Below are positions 25,331 to 34,558 of a stretch of 64,000 bases of DNA, piece by piece; position 1 is the stretch's first letter, and each line of letters begins with the position of its first letter. The notes beneath the pieces were generated by a model that was given only the letters and a program-made list of their open reading frames with translations, was not told the origin of the DNA and made no database searches. The translations under genes and the position numbers were made by a program. The stretch comes from JACNKV01 sp964388155 (GTDB lineage: Bacteria; Fidelibacterota; Marinisomatia; Marinisomatales; JACNKV01), in assembly GCA_964388155.1 (NCBI GenBank), contig CAYLYH010000003.1:1-64000 (forward strand), written 5' to 3'.

Positions 25331-26377
25331 TTATTTAAACATGCTTGAAAGCAACACGACAAGTTCATCATAATCCATATTCTGTCCGAGATAGTATTCA
25401 CCATCAGTGTTTTGGAGAATCAATTCATAATGCAAATGTGCAATGTCTTTACTTCCTTCGGCAGCCGGCATCAAACCGGAGTTCCCGGTCATTCCAAAAA
25501 CCTCACCTTGTTTAATCTCATATCCGCGAGTTATGTGCGAATAGATATCAGAAAGGTGAGCATAAATGGAAATGGCACGATATCCGGGGACAAGGTTAAA
25601 TCCGTGGTCAACGATTACAGCCCGCCCTAAAAGTACATGATTAAAGATGTCGGAAGGCGTATGTCCGGTACGTTTGGCGTTTTCTAACATGGTTTTTAAG
25701 AACACCGTTGTAACCTCATTATAATGATGATCTGATCGAACAATAATTCCATCCGAAACTGCCCTTGCCGGTGTTCCCCAATTTGCTTGAAAATCAATTC
25801 CACGGTGGATGCCGTTTCGATATTGGCGTGGGGAGTTGGGTAAAAAATGAGGTTCTGTCGGCAGAGGAACACTCTCGCAGGGGAGAAGTAATCTAGTGTT
25901 CTTAAGGGCATCAGCAGAAAGTAAATGAGCCGGTTTAGAAAACAGGGGCTCGATTGGTAAAAGCACAGTTTGTTTGTGTTTTTGTATAATGGTGTTTGCG
26001 AGATTGAGCAAATTATTTTGGTTTATTTTATAAACGAATGTGAAATTATCATCGGAATATTTTATATTTATTAATTCATAATGAATGTTATAATCCTCAA
26101 AGTGGGAGGATATATTATCTTCGACAATCTGTTTGAGTAAGGCGTCGTCAATGTCGGATAGAACTGTTTTCAAAATAATGGTTTGAGACGGGGTAGGTGG
26201 GGTATCTAGTGAAAAACATTCATCCAAAAGACCATAAGGAACCGTAATGGAAAACTGAAGGGAATCCTTGGAAAACGAGTAAACAGGTTTAACGTCTTCG
26301 GTCGTGACAGGTGGAGAGTAAGAACATCCTGAAACAAACAGCATAATACCTAAAACATAGGTGTAGATTTTCGTCAA
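25331..26377 (-). CDS. M23 family metallopeptidase, lipoprotein
   Basis: 348 aa. The start MTKIYTYVLGIMLFVSGC has a lipobox VSGC with the mature Cys at 18. The N-terminal half is an unrecognised accessory domain. The C-terminal half is a LytM/M23 fold: GIHRGIDFQANWGTPARAVSDG (HxxxD), IYAHLSD, and a final HLHYEL (HxH). It would cut peptidoglycan cross-bridges in the periplasm or activate an amidase. It lies 3 bp after the AroQ-like gene on the same strand and is probably cotranscribed. All metal ligands look intact. Confidence 0.88.
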   Translation of the reverse strand: MTKIYTYVLGIMLFVSGCSYSPPVTTEDVKPVYSFSKDSLQFSITVPYGLLDECFSLDTPPTPSQTIILKTVLSDIDDALLKQIVEDNISSHFEDYNIHYELINIKYSDDNFTFVYKINQNNLLNLANTIIQKHKQTVLLPIEPLFSKPAHLLSADALKNTRLLLPCESVPLPTEPHFLPNSPRQYRNGIHRGIDFQANWGTPARAVSDGIIVRSDHHYNEVTTVFLKTMLENAKRTGHTPSDIFNHVLLGRAVIVDHGFNLVPGYRAISIYAHLSDIYSHITRGYEIKQGEVFGMTGNSGLMPAAEGSKDIAHLHYELILQNTDGEYYLGQNMDYDELVVLLSSMFK

Positions 26378-26380
26378 CGG

Positions 26381-26824
26381 TTATTCAGAGATGTTGCGTA
26401 AATGTTTTGTGAGAATATCGACTCCATCCATAAATGACTGGTCCGGTTTCCCGGTTACGGATCCGATGTTACTGTCGGCAAGGATGGAATCTCCGGCGGC
26501 TGTTCCCATGAAAAATTCACCATCAAAAAACACTTCGACAAACGGAAGCCCAACCAACTCCAGTGTCTCTTTGAGCATATATTCATACCGTGCCCAAGAC
26601 ATTGGAGCAATGATGATTCCATCAGCCCAGTTGCGGTTTCGTTGAATAAGCGTAATCACTTTTTCTAACTTATGCGTTTGCAGGATTTTTAATTCAATAT
26701 CTTGATTTCGGACATGAAGCCGCAGGGCACGGTTTACCTTGTCCAGTGTTAAGATGTTTCCGGTTTTTGATGATTTTATACCCAACAAGTTGAGGTTAGG
26801 TCCCTGAATAATTAGTGTGTTCAT
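26381..26824 (-). CDS. AroQ-like (type II dehydroquinase fold) protein, likely not a dehydroquinase
   Basis: 147 aa, the length and opening of 3-dehydroquinate dehydratase II (LIIQGPNLNLLGI) and the usual DGIIIAP strand. The family's catalytic features are not conserved. The Arg/Tyr loop after NLNLLG reads KSSKTGNIL instead of carrying R..YG. The GAYTHTS-type loop reads MSWARYEY. The conserved (E/H)xSN..REEFR..S segment reads FFDGEFFMGTAAGD. The fold is probably kept while the chemistry is lost or changed. It sits just upstream of the M23 lipoprotein and is unlikely to be the shikimate enzyme. Confidence 0.72.
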   Translation of the reverse strand: MNTLIIQGPNLNLLGIKSSKTGNILTLDKVNRALRLHVRNQDIELKILQTHKLEKVITLIQRNRNWADGIIIAPMSWARYEYMLKETLELVGLPFVEVFFDGEFFMGTAAGDSILADSNIGSVTGKPDQSFMDGVDILTKHLRNISE

Positions 26825-26898
26825 TGTTAAGTGTTAAGGTGTTTGCGGGTTAGAGTTTTAAAGTATCGTGGTTCTTATTTCTTCATTTGATTTGTTTT

Positions 26899-27276
26899 TC
26901 ATCTCAGCGGTAGGAGATGCCCAAGTATGTAGCCGATAATAATTCCGGTAAGGACTGCAAACGTTAGAATTCTCGAACTTGTTACAGACTTTGTGTATCC
27001 TTTTTTAATTGCCACAACAGATACAAAATATCCAAGAGCATTCACAACCCAGAAAAAAGGGATGGTGAAAAGTTTAATTATAAAGGGACCAATCCAGGGG
27101 ATGAGTGCAATGAGTGCGCCCAACCCGGAAAACACTTGCGTAAACAGTCCAAGAGCCAACGTTAAGAAGACAACGATTTTTTCGTCAGTTCCCAACCGAA
27201 GCGCCACAATAATCACGATGACAACAATCCCCCAAATTAGAAAATGTCGTTTATTTTCTTTCCAAATGTTATTCAT
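26899..27276 (-). CDS. Small membrane protein, unknown
   Basis: 125 aa with about four hydrophobic segments (residues 13-27, 32-55, 60-85, 100-122). A short positive loop (KKGYTKSVTSSR) joins the last two. I do not recognise a family. The start overlaps the stop of the DUF3108 gene by 4 bp (ATGA), so it is the downstream partner of that gene. Probably an inner-membrane protein of an envelope-related operon. Confidence 0.72.
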   Translation of the reverse strand: MNNIWKENKRHFLIWGIVVIVIIVALRLGTDEKIVVFLTLALGLFTQVFSGLGALIALIPWIGPFIIKLFTIPFFWVVNALGYFVSVVAIKKGYTKSVTSSRILTFAVLTGIIIGYILGHLLPLR

Positions 27277-27989
27277 GGTTTCATCTGAATCTTTATCGGA
27301 ATGCCAGACAGCGTAAAAGAAGCTTGGAGAATATGTTTGTCCCCCCCCCGCTCAACCCAAAGCTGTCTGACGCCTTTTTGATGGGTAATATTACGGCTGA
27401 AATAGTCTGTTTGGTCAAGTATTTTTACATTTTTTTTGTTCGCCGGAAAAACGTCCAAACGAAAATGATTAGATGAAATGGAGTCACTACCAACAAATAG
27501 ATTCATCGAATCCGCCCACAAAAAACGAGCTCTAAAGGATGACCCTTCGTGTTCCATCAAGAACCACTTTGTGTCCAGCTCGTTTATAGGTGTGTATTGC
27601 GCACGACGGAACAAAGAAAAAATGTTGTGGTGTTTTTCTTTCCTTGAAACCCTCATGTGCTTTTTGTAATTAAACTCATGAGAGCTTTCATCCCAAACAC
27701 AGGTTAGTTTTTGGTCAAACGTTTTCTGTTTAATGGATTTTCGATACGACGTGCATGCATAAGCAGTTGAATCAAATGTTGTGATATAATTATTGTCAAA
27801 AGGAATAATGATATCAACGATTCCTGTTGATTTTGCATGAACATACATTGAGTCTGGCGTGGGTGTATGAATGGTTACCTCACCAATCTGAAATCCCCAT
27901 AACGTTATTTCATAGGTTTGTGATTGAACAAGGGGAGTTATCATCATTGCTGTTGTCAGCAGGGATAATAAAAAACGAAAATGTTTCAA
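27273..27989 (-). CDS. DUF3108 family exported protein
   Basis: About 238 aa from a TTG at 27989 that overlaps the upstream TGA (TTGA); the 265-aa frame runs back into the glycosyltransferase gene. Signal peptide KHFRFLLSLLTTAMMITPLVQSQ. The body is a DUF3108-type beta protein with WGFQIGEVTI and YVHAKSTGIVDII at the front and the typical DxxFSRN, WVER and IPIKIQ ending. The function of the family is unknown, though it is often near glycan or lipoprotein genes. A run of nine Cs (Gs on the coding strand) near 27341-27349 lies in codons encoding RGGD, a homopolymer that could slip. Coupled to the glycosyltransferase upstream and a membrane protein downstream. Confidence 0.75.
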   Translation of the reverse strand: MKHFRFLLSLLTTAMMITPLVQSQTYEITLWGFQIGEVTIHTPTPDSMYVHAKSTGIVDIIIPFDNNYITTFDSTAYACTSYRKSIKQKTFDQKLTCVWDESSHEFNYKKHMRVSRKEKHHNIFSLFRRAQYTPINELDTKWFLMEHEGSSFRARFLWADSMNLFVGSDSISSNHFRLDVFPANKKNVKILDQTDYFSRNITHQKGVRQLWVERGGDKHILQASFTLSGIPIKIQMKP

Positions 27990-29104
27990 GAGGTGGCTTT
28001 CCAGTTGAAACGACCGATAAGACTTAAAACACCAAGCATTGGGATGTAAATAATTTGAAATAAAACCCAAAGAATGATTTGAATTGGATTTAGTCGAAAA
28101 TGAAATTTTATTGCCCCTGCGGTGAAGAGTAGAGTATCAAAAACAAATTTTATGAAAATTGCCGGAATAAAAAGAGAAAACATCGGAAAAAATAATGCTG
28201 AGATAAATAGACCGACATTTGTGAAGTATGTGGTAAGCAGAAAAAACAGAAAACCAAAACGGGAATATCCTGACAGTTTTTTTGTGTTAGAAGCCCATCG
28301 GATTTGTTGACTGAAGAAATCAGAAAGCGACTGTACCGGTTCTGTTGTTACAAAGCTATGTGAATCAAGATTAAAATACACAGAAGCATACTTTGCAATG
28401 GATTGAACCAAAAACATATCATCGCCCGAGAGCTCATCTGCTACGGAGGTAAATCCTCCGATTTTGTCATAGAAAGATCGTTTGTATGCCAAATTCTGCC
28501 CGGACCCTGACCATGCCCTGTTCCAACCAATCGCCCCGGCATTGGCAGTCATAAGTGCAAAGAAATCGAGAAATTGATGTTGGTTCAAAAGAGAGTTGGG
28601 GTTTTTTTGCACTGTAGACAACCCAACAACAATCCCAGTTCCCGGATCAAATGCGTGAACCATGCTGTGGATCCATGTCATCGGTATGCGGCAATCTGCA
28701 TCTGTTGAGAGAATAATCTCTCCGCCGGAAGATGCCTTGATGGCTCGGGATAGTGCGTGTTTTTTGGGGGTCATGTCTTCTGATTTCTTCGTTATCTGTA
28801 CCCCAATAATATTTGAATGTCCTGACGCATATTCAGAGATGATATTCCATGTGCTGTCTTCTGATCTGTCGTCCGCAATAATCACCTCATATTTATCGTT
28901 CGGATACTCCTGTTTGGACAAATCCTGAAGGAGCTGTGGCAAGTTCTTTTCTTCGTTTCTTGCTGCAATAATTACAGAAACAGATGGGAGGTCAATTCGG
29001 TGCTCCGACCCTCGACGCAGACGAAGCAGCCCAATGGTAAGCGCCAAAATAAAAACAAGATACATTAAGAAAGCACCGGTAAAAAATATGAGTAAAAAAT
29101 TCAT
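27986..29104 (-). CDS. Membrane glycosyltransferase family 2
   Basis: 372 aa. One N-terminal TM helix, then a GT-A domain: SVIIAARNEEKNLPQLL, IADDRSEDST, LSTDADCRIP (the DxD) near residue 135, GDDMF near 228 and QQIRWASNTK (QxxRW) near 264. Three C-terminal TM helices follow. This layout matches processive or carotenoid/hopanoid-type GT2 enzymes that move an activated sugar at the inner membrane. Cotranscribed with the DUF3108 gene (TTGA overlap). The acceptor is not identifiable from sequence. Confidence 0.88.
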   Translation of the reverse strand: MNFLLIFFTGAFLMYLVFILALTIGLLRLRRGSEHRIDLPSVSVIIAARNEEKNLPQLLQDLSKQEYPNDKYEVIIADDRSEDSTWNIISEYASGHSNIIGVQITKKSEDMTPKKHALSRAIKASSGGEIILSTDADCRIPMTWIHSMVHAFDPGTGIVVGLSTVQKNPNSLLNQHQFLDFFALMTANAGAIGWNRAWSGSGQNLAYKRSFYDKIGGFTSVADELSGDDMFLVQSIAKYASVYFNLDSHSFVTTEPVQSLSDFFSQQIRWASNTKKLSGYSRFGFLFFLLTTYFTNVGLFISALFFPMFSLFIPAIFIKFVFDTLLFTAGAIKFHFRLNPIQIILWVLFQIIYIPMLGVLSLIGRFNWKATS

Positions 29105-29160
29105 CGTAAGATAATTATTCAGTTATGAAAAACAACACAGATGCCAGACCTATATACTTT

Positions 29161-30534
29161 TTACCCCACGGGAAGGATAGATATTGCAATCAGAAAATAG
29201 AGCGCAACACCAAGAATATCAATACTGGTTGTCACAAATGGTCCGGTAGCAATCGCAGGATCCACATCCAATTTTCGAAGGAGAAGTGGAACAAGTGTGC
29301 CGATGAATGTCGCAATCAGCATGGAAGCACAAATACTCAACCCCACCACAAGCCCAAGATACGGACTTGTGTCCAAAAATTTAAAGATAGCAAACACGCC
29401 AAGTAATAAACCGTACAGACCGCCAAGAATTAGCCCGACGCTGGTTTCTTTGAGAATTAATTTAAGATCGTCACCAATATTTACACGCCCGGTGGCAAGC
29501 CCACGCACCACAATCGTCGAACTTTGCGTCCCAACATTTCCTCCCATCCCAATAATGACAGGGATAAAGGCAGCCAAGGCCATCGTAGCTTCCAAGACAT
29601 GTTCAAAAGCCCCAATGATGTACGCAGCAACAATTCCCCCTATCCAGCTAGCAAACAGCCAGGGTAAGCGTGCGCGTGCATTATCCCACGAAGACTTCAA
29701 CAAGATTTCACGGTCTTTTCCGGCACCCGCCATCTGGAGAAAGTCTTCCGTTGCCTCTTCCCGGACAACATCCACAACATCATCAACCGTAACGATTCCT
29801 AAAATGTGATCATCAGAATCGACCACGGGGATGGCAAGGTAATTATACTGGGAGACAACATGCGCAACTTCTTCCTGATCTGTTTCCGGGCGAACAGAGT
29901 GAACGTGCTTAGCCATAATATCTTTTAATCGAACTTCAGGGGGTGTTGTCACAAGGTCTCTAAGTGAAATCACGCCGGTAAGACCTCCGTCATCATCGGT
30001 AATATAAAGGTAAAATACCATTTCTGCGTCTTCATGGTCCTGTAAAGAGCGTATGGCTTCCTCCGCTGTTGTTTCTTCGTGCAGCGTAAAAACATCTGTG
30101 GACATAAGGCTCCCGGCACTGTCTTCCGGATAAGCTAATATTTCTTCAACCTCTTCCTGTTCTTCTTCTTTCATAAGATCAAGCACCGATTGTACTTTTT
30201 CTTCGGATAATAAGTTTAGGATATCCGCCTGATCATTCGACCCAAGTTCTTGAAATATCCGGACAATTCGTGCAGGGTCTTCTCTCTCAAGAAGGTTTGA
30301 TACAATCGACTCATCCAGCTCGACCATAACCTCCGCCGTATGCACATCTTCGATCATGTACCCAAACAGGGTTGTTTGTTCTGTGTCTGAGAAATATCGA
30401 AAGAGAACAGCAAGGTCAGCGGGATGCGTTTTTTGGATAAGTTTAATTAAGTTCGTTTTTGCATGCCGTCGAAGCAAACGGCGGAACGTATCACGCAAAA
30501 CAGTAATTTCATGTACAAACATTTCTTTTTTCAT
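29161..30534 (-). CDS. mgtE: Magnesium transporter MgtE
   Basis: 457 aa, full-length. The N-terminal MgtE_N superhelix (residues about 20-130), two CBS domains (about 135-260, with ILGIVTVDDVVDV) and five C-terminal TM helices with GNVGTQSSTIVVRGLATG and the last-TM DPAIATGPFVTTSIDILG, which holds the Mg-selective Asp. A channel that opens when cytoplasmic Mg2+ falls. It is coupled by a 4-bp overlap to the CPBP protease gene upstream. Confidence 0.95.
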   Translation of the reverse strand: MKKEMFVHEITVLRDTFRRLLRRHAKTNLIKLIQKTHPADLAVLFRYFSDTEQTTLFGYMIEDVHTAEVMVELDESIVSNLLEREDPARIVRIFQELGSNDQADILNLLSEEKVQSVLDLMKEEEQEEVEEILAYPEDSAGSLMSTDVFTLHEETTAEEAIRSLQDHEDAEMVFYLYITDDDGGLTGVISLRDLVTTPPEVRLKDIMAKHVHSVRPETDQEEVAHVVSQYNYLAIPVVDSDDHILGIVTVDDVVDVVREEATEDFLQMAGAGKDREILLKSSWDNARARLPWLFASWIGGIVAAYIIGAFEHVLEATMALAAFIPVIIGMGGNVGTQSSTIVVRGLATGRVNIGDDLKLILKETSVGLILGGLYGLLLGVFAIFKFLDTSPYLGLVVGLSICASMLIATFIGTLVPLLLRKLDVDPAIATGPFVTTSIDILGVALYFLIAISILPVG

Positions 30535-31331
30535 CGTTGAATCTCCAAAGATTTATGAAGCCATTTGAAACCAAAATAAACACATATCACTGCAAATACA
30601 AGTAAAATAGGTGAGACATGATTATGCCATGTGTAAAACACGTCGGAGTTATCCTCGGTATTCGCCTGTAAAAGCGCAAACCCGTTGTTCATTCCGTGTA
30701 AAATAAAACTAGGGAGGATAGACCCTGTCCGCCACGCGAGATATCCAAGCAAAACACCAAGAACGTAAATCTGGATCAACCAATATGGATTCATATGCGT
30801 AAAAGCGAAAAACAGACTGGTGACGAGGACTGCCCGAGTAATATCACGCCAGTTATCTTCAAGAAATTTTTGTAAAAAACCACGGAAGAGTAATTCTTCT
30901 CCAAGTGGTGCAATGATAACGACTGCAGAGATAACCAGAAACATCGTTCTTACTGATGTCAGTTTAAAATTATCCACAAGCTGTTCCAGTGCGCCGGGAA
31001 GAGGAAAAAAAAGACTCATCACCCTGTCCATTTCATCCGCAAGAATGATGATACCAATAGACAAAATAACCACAGAAAAAACCACAGAAGCTGAAACGGG
31101 ATGCAGGCGAAACCTGGAACGTATGTTCTCTCCGCGAAATTTTAGAAAAATAAACGCCGGAAGAATAATGGTGCCCTGACCAATTAACAAAGAAAGGTGC
31201 GTGTAGTATAACTCCCTGTCAGGATGAAACCTCAACCCAAAATCGAGGATAACACCACTTACAGCAAACGCCAATAGGATAGACGCTGCCACAAGTCCGA
31301 AAACAACGGAGACTGTGAGTATCCGATTCAT
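30531..31331 (-). CDS. CPBP family intramembrane metalloprotease
   Basis: 266 aa with about seven TM segments. The family motifs are EELLFRGFLQKF (EExxxR) near residue 146, FFAFTHMNPYW (FxxxH) near 182 and HGMNN near 218. It is an inner-membrane protease of the CAAX/ABI family, with unknown substrate. Its stop overlaps mgtE's start (ATGA). The order relative to mgtE suggests shared transcription, not a known functional link. Confidence 0.88.
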   Translation of the reverse strand: MNRILTVSVVFGLVAASILLAFAVSGVILDFGLRFHPDRELYYTHLSLLIGQGTIILPAFIFLKFRGENIRSRFRLHPVSASVVFSVVILSIGIIILADEMDRVMSLFFPLPGALEQLVDNFKLTSVRTMFLVISAVVIIAPLGEELLFRGFLQKFLEDNWRDITRAVLVTSLFFAFTHMNPYWLIQIYVLGVLLGYLAWRTGSILPSFILHGMNNGFALLQANTEDNSDVFYTWHNHVSPILLVFAVICVYFGFKWLHKSLEIQR

Positions 31332-31365
31332 GAGGGTCTGTTTCTTCGTATATCATAGGTAAAAG

Positions 31366-32130
31366 TTAAGGATTTTGACCGGTCAATTCATACAACAGAA
31401 TGCTTCCGGCAATTGCCGCATTTAAAGACTCTCCGCCACCAATTTTAGGAATGGACACAGAAAAATCAAGGCTGTTTATAATTTCGGCGGAAAGTCCATG
31501 CGCCTCACTCCCAATTGCCAAAATCCATGGTTCTTCAATTGTTTCAATTGAAGAAATAGATGCACCATTACTTACTCCTCCCAAAATAGTGTGCGTTTTT
31601 TTCAAGACTGATAACTCCAGCGGCTCAAAAATAGATGTATGGAAATGAGCGCCCATTCCTGCGCGAATAACTTTTGCATTGAAAGGATCAATAGAATTGG
31701 GTGAGAGAGCAATATGGTTTACATCAAACCAAACAGCCGTCCGCAACAGAGTGCCGAGGTTACCCGGATCTTGCATTTCAAATAGATATAACCAGTTGTT
31801 TCGGTCGTCTGGTTTTATATCATTTTTATGTGAGAAAGAACACACTCCGGCGATGCCCGATGGATGGACGGTGTCGGAAATAGATAGAAGATCGGCCTCA
31901 GATACGACGCAAAAGGGAATCTCTTTTTTCCGCAGAGTTTCGATAAACTCTTGATGGTTTAGATTAGATAAAAAAGTTTCGGTAGCATAAATTTGTTTTA
32001 ATGGAGTGTCCTCTACTTCTAACGCGGAGGAAATCAAACGAGCTCCCTCTACAAGATACTCTCCATATTGTTTTCGATACTTCTTTATCTGAAGTGATCG
32101 AATCTGTTTTTTTTCTTTATTCGTAAGCAT
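31366..32130 (-). CDS. SpoU/TrmH family RNA 2'-O-methyltransferase
   Basis: 254 aa. N-terminal substrate-binding domain (KKYRKQYGEYLVEGARLI) then the SPOUT knot: motif 1 DPGNLGTLLRTAVWF near residue 115, motif 2 LAIGSEAHGLSAE near 204 and motif 3 VSIPKIGGGESLNAAIAGSILLYEL near 225. It methylates a ribose in rRNA or tRNA. The RlmB/TsnR/TrmH subgroup is not resolved from the sequence. A 3-bp gap separates it from the amidohydrolase gene upstream. Confidence 0.9.
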   Translation of the reverse strand: MLTNKEKKQIRSLQIKKYRKQYGEYLVEGARLISSALEVEDTPLKQIYATETFLSNLNHQEFIETLRKKEIPFCVVSEADLLSISDTVHPSGIAGVCSFSHKNDIKPDDRNNWLYLFEMQDPGNLGTLLRTAVWFDVNHIALSPNSIDPFNAKVIRAGMGAHFHTSIFEPLELSVLKKTHTILGGVSNGASISSIETIEEPWILAIGSEAHGLSAEIINSLDFSVSIPKIGGGESLNAAIAGSILLYELTGQNP

Positions 32131-32133
32131 ACG

Positions 32134-33744
32134 TTAAGGTGTTGAAGAATACACAACCTTTCCATTTACAATTGTGAAAAGAACATTTGTGTTCAATATT
32201 TCATCCGGCGATATGGTTTCCAGGGACGTATCCAGCACGGTAAAATCTGCATAAAAACCGGGGGCAATTTTTCCTTTTACGTCTTCTTCAAACGAGGCAT
32301 ACGCTGCCCATGAGGTGTACATGTTAATCGCTTGATCTATTGATATACATTCATCAGATTGCCAGCCGGCGTGAGGATGTTTGTTTTTATCCTGTCGGGT
32401 AACAGCTGCATGAATTCCTGCAAGCGGATTTGGAAATTCAACGGGAGCATCTGACCCGCCCGGGATGATAGATCCTGCCCTAATAAGCGACCTCCAAGGA
32501 TAGGCTTCCTCCAACCGAACATTGCCTAAACGGTCATCAACCCAGTCCATATCACTGGTGCAATGCGTCGGCTGCATGGAGGGCAACACCCCAAGTTTTG
32601 CAAAACGCGGTATATCGTTTTTATGGACGATCTGTGCGTGTTCGATGCGATTTCTTAGTGCAGTGTCTCCGTCTTGCTCAAAAATGTCTAAAGCGATTCG
32701 ATTAGCACGATCTCCGATACAATGAATTCCCACCTGAAAACCAGCAGCGTTTGCCTGCCGAACTTTTTGAGCAATTTCAGAAGAATCGGTAAGGATTAAA
32801 CCGGAATTCCTCGGGTCATCGGAATACGGCTGAAGAAGTGCTGCCCCTCGCGAACCTAACGCGCCGTCCATATAGAGTTTTACCGATCTAATATTGAGAA
32901 ATTGATTTTGAGTTTTGGTTCCCGTGGACAAGAAATATCCGGCGTCTTCCGGAGTGTCGTTTAACATGGCATAGACACGGATTGGAAGCAGATTGTCTTT
33001 AATAAGAGATTGAAGAATTTCAATGGTTTTCCGGCTGGTTCCGGCATCGTGAACACCGGTTATACCCAAAGTATTTAATAGTGATGCTGCTTTTAATATT
33101 TGTCGCTGTTCACCTTTTTCTGTGCTGATTGGAATGTGAGGAGCGACTAATTCCATCGCATTGTCTATCAGTATGCCGGTTGGATTCCCTTCATTATCTC
33201 TGAGGATTTTTCCACCTTCAGGGCTTTGAGTGGACGTTGTAATGCCGACAAGTTCAAATGTTTTTGAATTTACCCATGCCGCATGACCATCAATTCGGCG
33301 AAGATAAACAGGCGTTTGAGGGGCAATAGAATCCAACATTTCTTTGGTTGGATATTTTGTGTCCTCCCAGTCATTTTGATCCCATCCGCGTCCCTGAACC
33401 CAGTGGTCCTTTTCGATGGAACCAACTTGAATAGCAACCTTGTACAGAATCTCATCGACAGACGATGTCCCCACCAGATCTAACACTTCTAAAGACCATC
33501 CAAGCCCGACAAGATGTAAATGAGCATCGGTAAATCCCGGATAAACAACCCCGCCTTGTAAATCAATCGTCTTTACGTGTTTGGCTGATAAGTTACTCCC
33601 GATTATTTCTATTCGTCCTTCACGGCACAAGATGGAGTTTGCATCTGGATATTGGTAAACTGAGCAATGTGTAAACAAGGTCTGTTGGCTATGTGCTGCG
33701 GATATCATCAGGGCTAATAACGCGGTAACTATGATTTTATTCAT
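32134..33744 (-). CDS. Exported amidohydrolase, YtcJ-like (Amidohydro_3)
   Basis: About 536 aa from the ATG at 33744; the frame start at 33771 only adds nine residues before the signal peptide NKIIVTALLALMISAAHS. Motifs FTDAHLHLVGLGW (metal His pair) near residue 75, GRGWDQNDW, RIDGHAAWVNS, HCIGDRANRIALD, RIEHAQIVHKNDI and GGSDAPVEFPNPLAGI near 425 follow the YtcJ family. It would hydrolyse an N-acyl, amide or cyclic-amide substrate in the periplasm. It has its own start with no close upstream gene. Confidence 0.88.
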   Translation of the reverse strand: MNKIIVTALLALMISAAHSQQTLFTHCSVYQYPDANSILCREGRIEIIGSNLSAKHVKTIDLQGGVVYPGFTDAHLHLVGLGWSLEVLDLVGTSSVDEILYKVAIQVGSIEKDHWVQGRGWDQNDWEDTKYPTKEMLDSIAPQTPVYLRRIDGHAAWVNSKTFELVGITTSTQSPEGGKILRDNEGNPTGILIDNAMELVAPHIPISTEKGEQRQILKAASLLNTLGITGVHDAGTSRKTIEILQSLIKDNLLPIRVYAMLNDTPEDAGYFLSTGTKTQNQFLNIRSVKLYMDGALGSRGAALLQPYSDDPRNSGLILTDSSEIAQKVRQANAAGFQVGIHCIGDRANRIALDIFEQDGDTALRNRIEHAQIVHKNDIPRFAKLGVLPSMQPTHCTSDMDWVDDRLGNVRLEEAYPWRSLIRAGSIIPGGSDAPVEFPNPLAGIHAAVTRQDKNKHPHAGWQSDECISIDQAINMYTSWAAYASFEEDVKGKIAPGFYADFTVLDTSLETISPDEILNTNVLFTIVNGKVVYSSTP

Positions 33745-33879
33745 AAAAATATTCCGATAGAAAATAACCAAGATAATTGATAATGAATAATAGAAAATAG
33801 AGTACTAGAGGAATGGATTGTTGGCTGAATGAATGTATGGTTGAATGAGTAGAATAGTTGAACCATAGATTGTAGTATT

Positions 33880-34140
33880 AAAGTAGCGATTGATAGTCGC
33901 CTGCCTGTTCGCAGTGGAACGCAGACAGGTGTTTCCCCTGTAACAGAGAAAAAAACCTGATACAATTGAATAAAACACAAAACTTAACTCTGTTTACAAA
34001 AAATGTGGATTCCTCACTCCGTTCGGAATGACACAGTATTTTTGTCTTTCTGACGAACAAGGTGAAGATAAAGTTGGAGCGAAGCGCCTGCCCGCCAAAG
34101 CCTTGGCGCAGGCGGGGAATTATTTTTAACTTCGACAACA
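33880..34140. repeat. Composite dispersed repeat in long spacer
   Basis: From left to right: CGCCTGCCTGTTCGCAG/CTGCGTTCC-like inverted pieces; AACTTAACTCTGTTTACAAA; GATTCCTCACTCCGTTCGGAATGAC at about 34008 (identical to about 39892); and GGAGCGAAGCGCCTGCCCGCC...GGCGCAGGCGGGG at about 34076-34117, the palindromic element related to the in-gene insertions. No protein homology is seen. Together with the unit at 34205-34430 it fills most of the 815-bp spacer between the amidohydrolase and the FadL gene. Confidence 0.7.
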
Positions 34141-34204
34141 ATTTGCCTCCGTCTCATTATTGTACTCCGATATTCTACTTTTAGAAGAAAAACATGGATA
34201 CCTG

Positions 34205-34430
34205 ACTGAATTAGTCATGGTAAAAACCGATAGATAGATTCAGCTCCACCGACCTTCGGTTCGGGACTGTAAGCCATGGAGTTATACAATGATTCGAACC
34301 AATTTTTAAACATTGTACTTCTACGGAGTATTCATACAAGAACAAGAATCCCGTAGGAATTAGATGTTTATAGAATGCGATATATAAAAACACGAACCCC
34401 ATCGGGGTTCAACAAGATGGTATAAACAGT
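34205..34430. repeat. Dispersed palindrome-bearing repeat
   Basis: Contains CCGACCTTCGGTTCGGG (about 34249), CCCGTAGGAATTAGATGTTTATAG (about 34351) and the perfect palindrome GAACCCCATCGGGGTTC (34394-34410). I recall this AACCCC-x-GGGGTT / TTTATAGA pattern as a dispersed non-coding repeat in FCB-group genomes. The open frame across it has no family resemblance. Confidence 0.5.
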
Positions 34431-34504
34431 ATTCAAAACAGTTCATTATTAGAACATCGCCATTGTTTCTAAAATCGAACAGATCAAATATCTATTTCTC
34501 TATA

Positions 34505-34537
34505 AAGAAAAAGACCGCAAATGCGGTCTTTTTCTTT
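34505..34537 (-). terminator. Rho-independent terminator of the FadL gene
   Basis: Perfect stem AAAGAAAAAGACCGC / GCGGTCTTTTTCTTT with an AAAT loop, 22 bp past the stop of the FadL-type gene on the minus strand. The A/T-rich outer stem makes it bidirectional. Confidence 0.9.
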
Positions 34538-34558
34538 CATCATTTTTCTGTACAGCGA

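Noticed and set aside
33878..34402. Open frames giving CHSERSEES-like and GFLFLYEY-like peptides
   Set aside because: They are translations of dispersed repeats and have no start signal.
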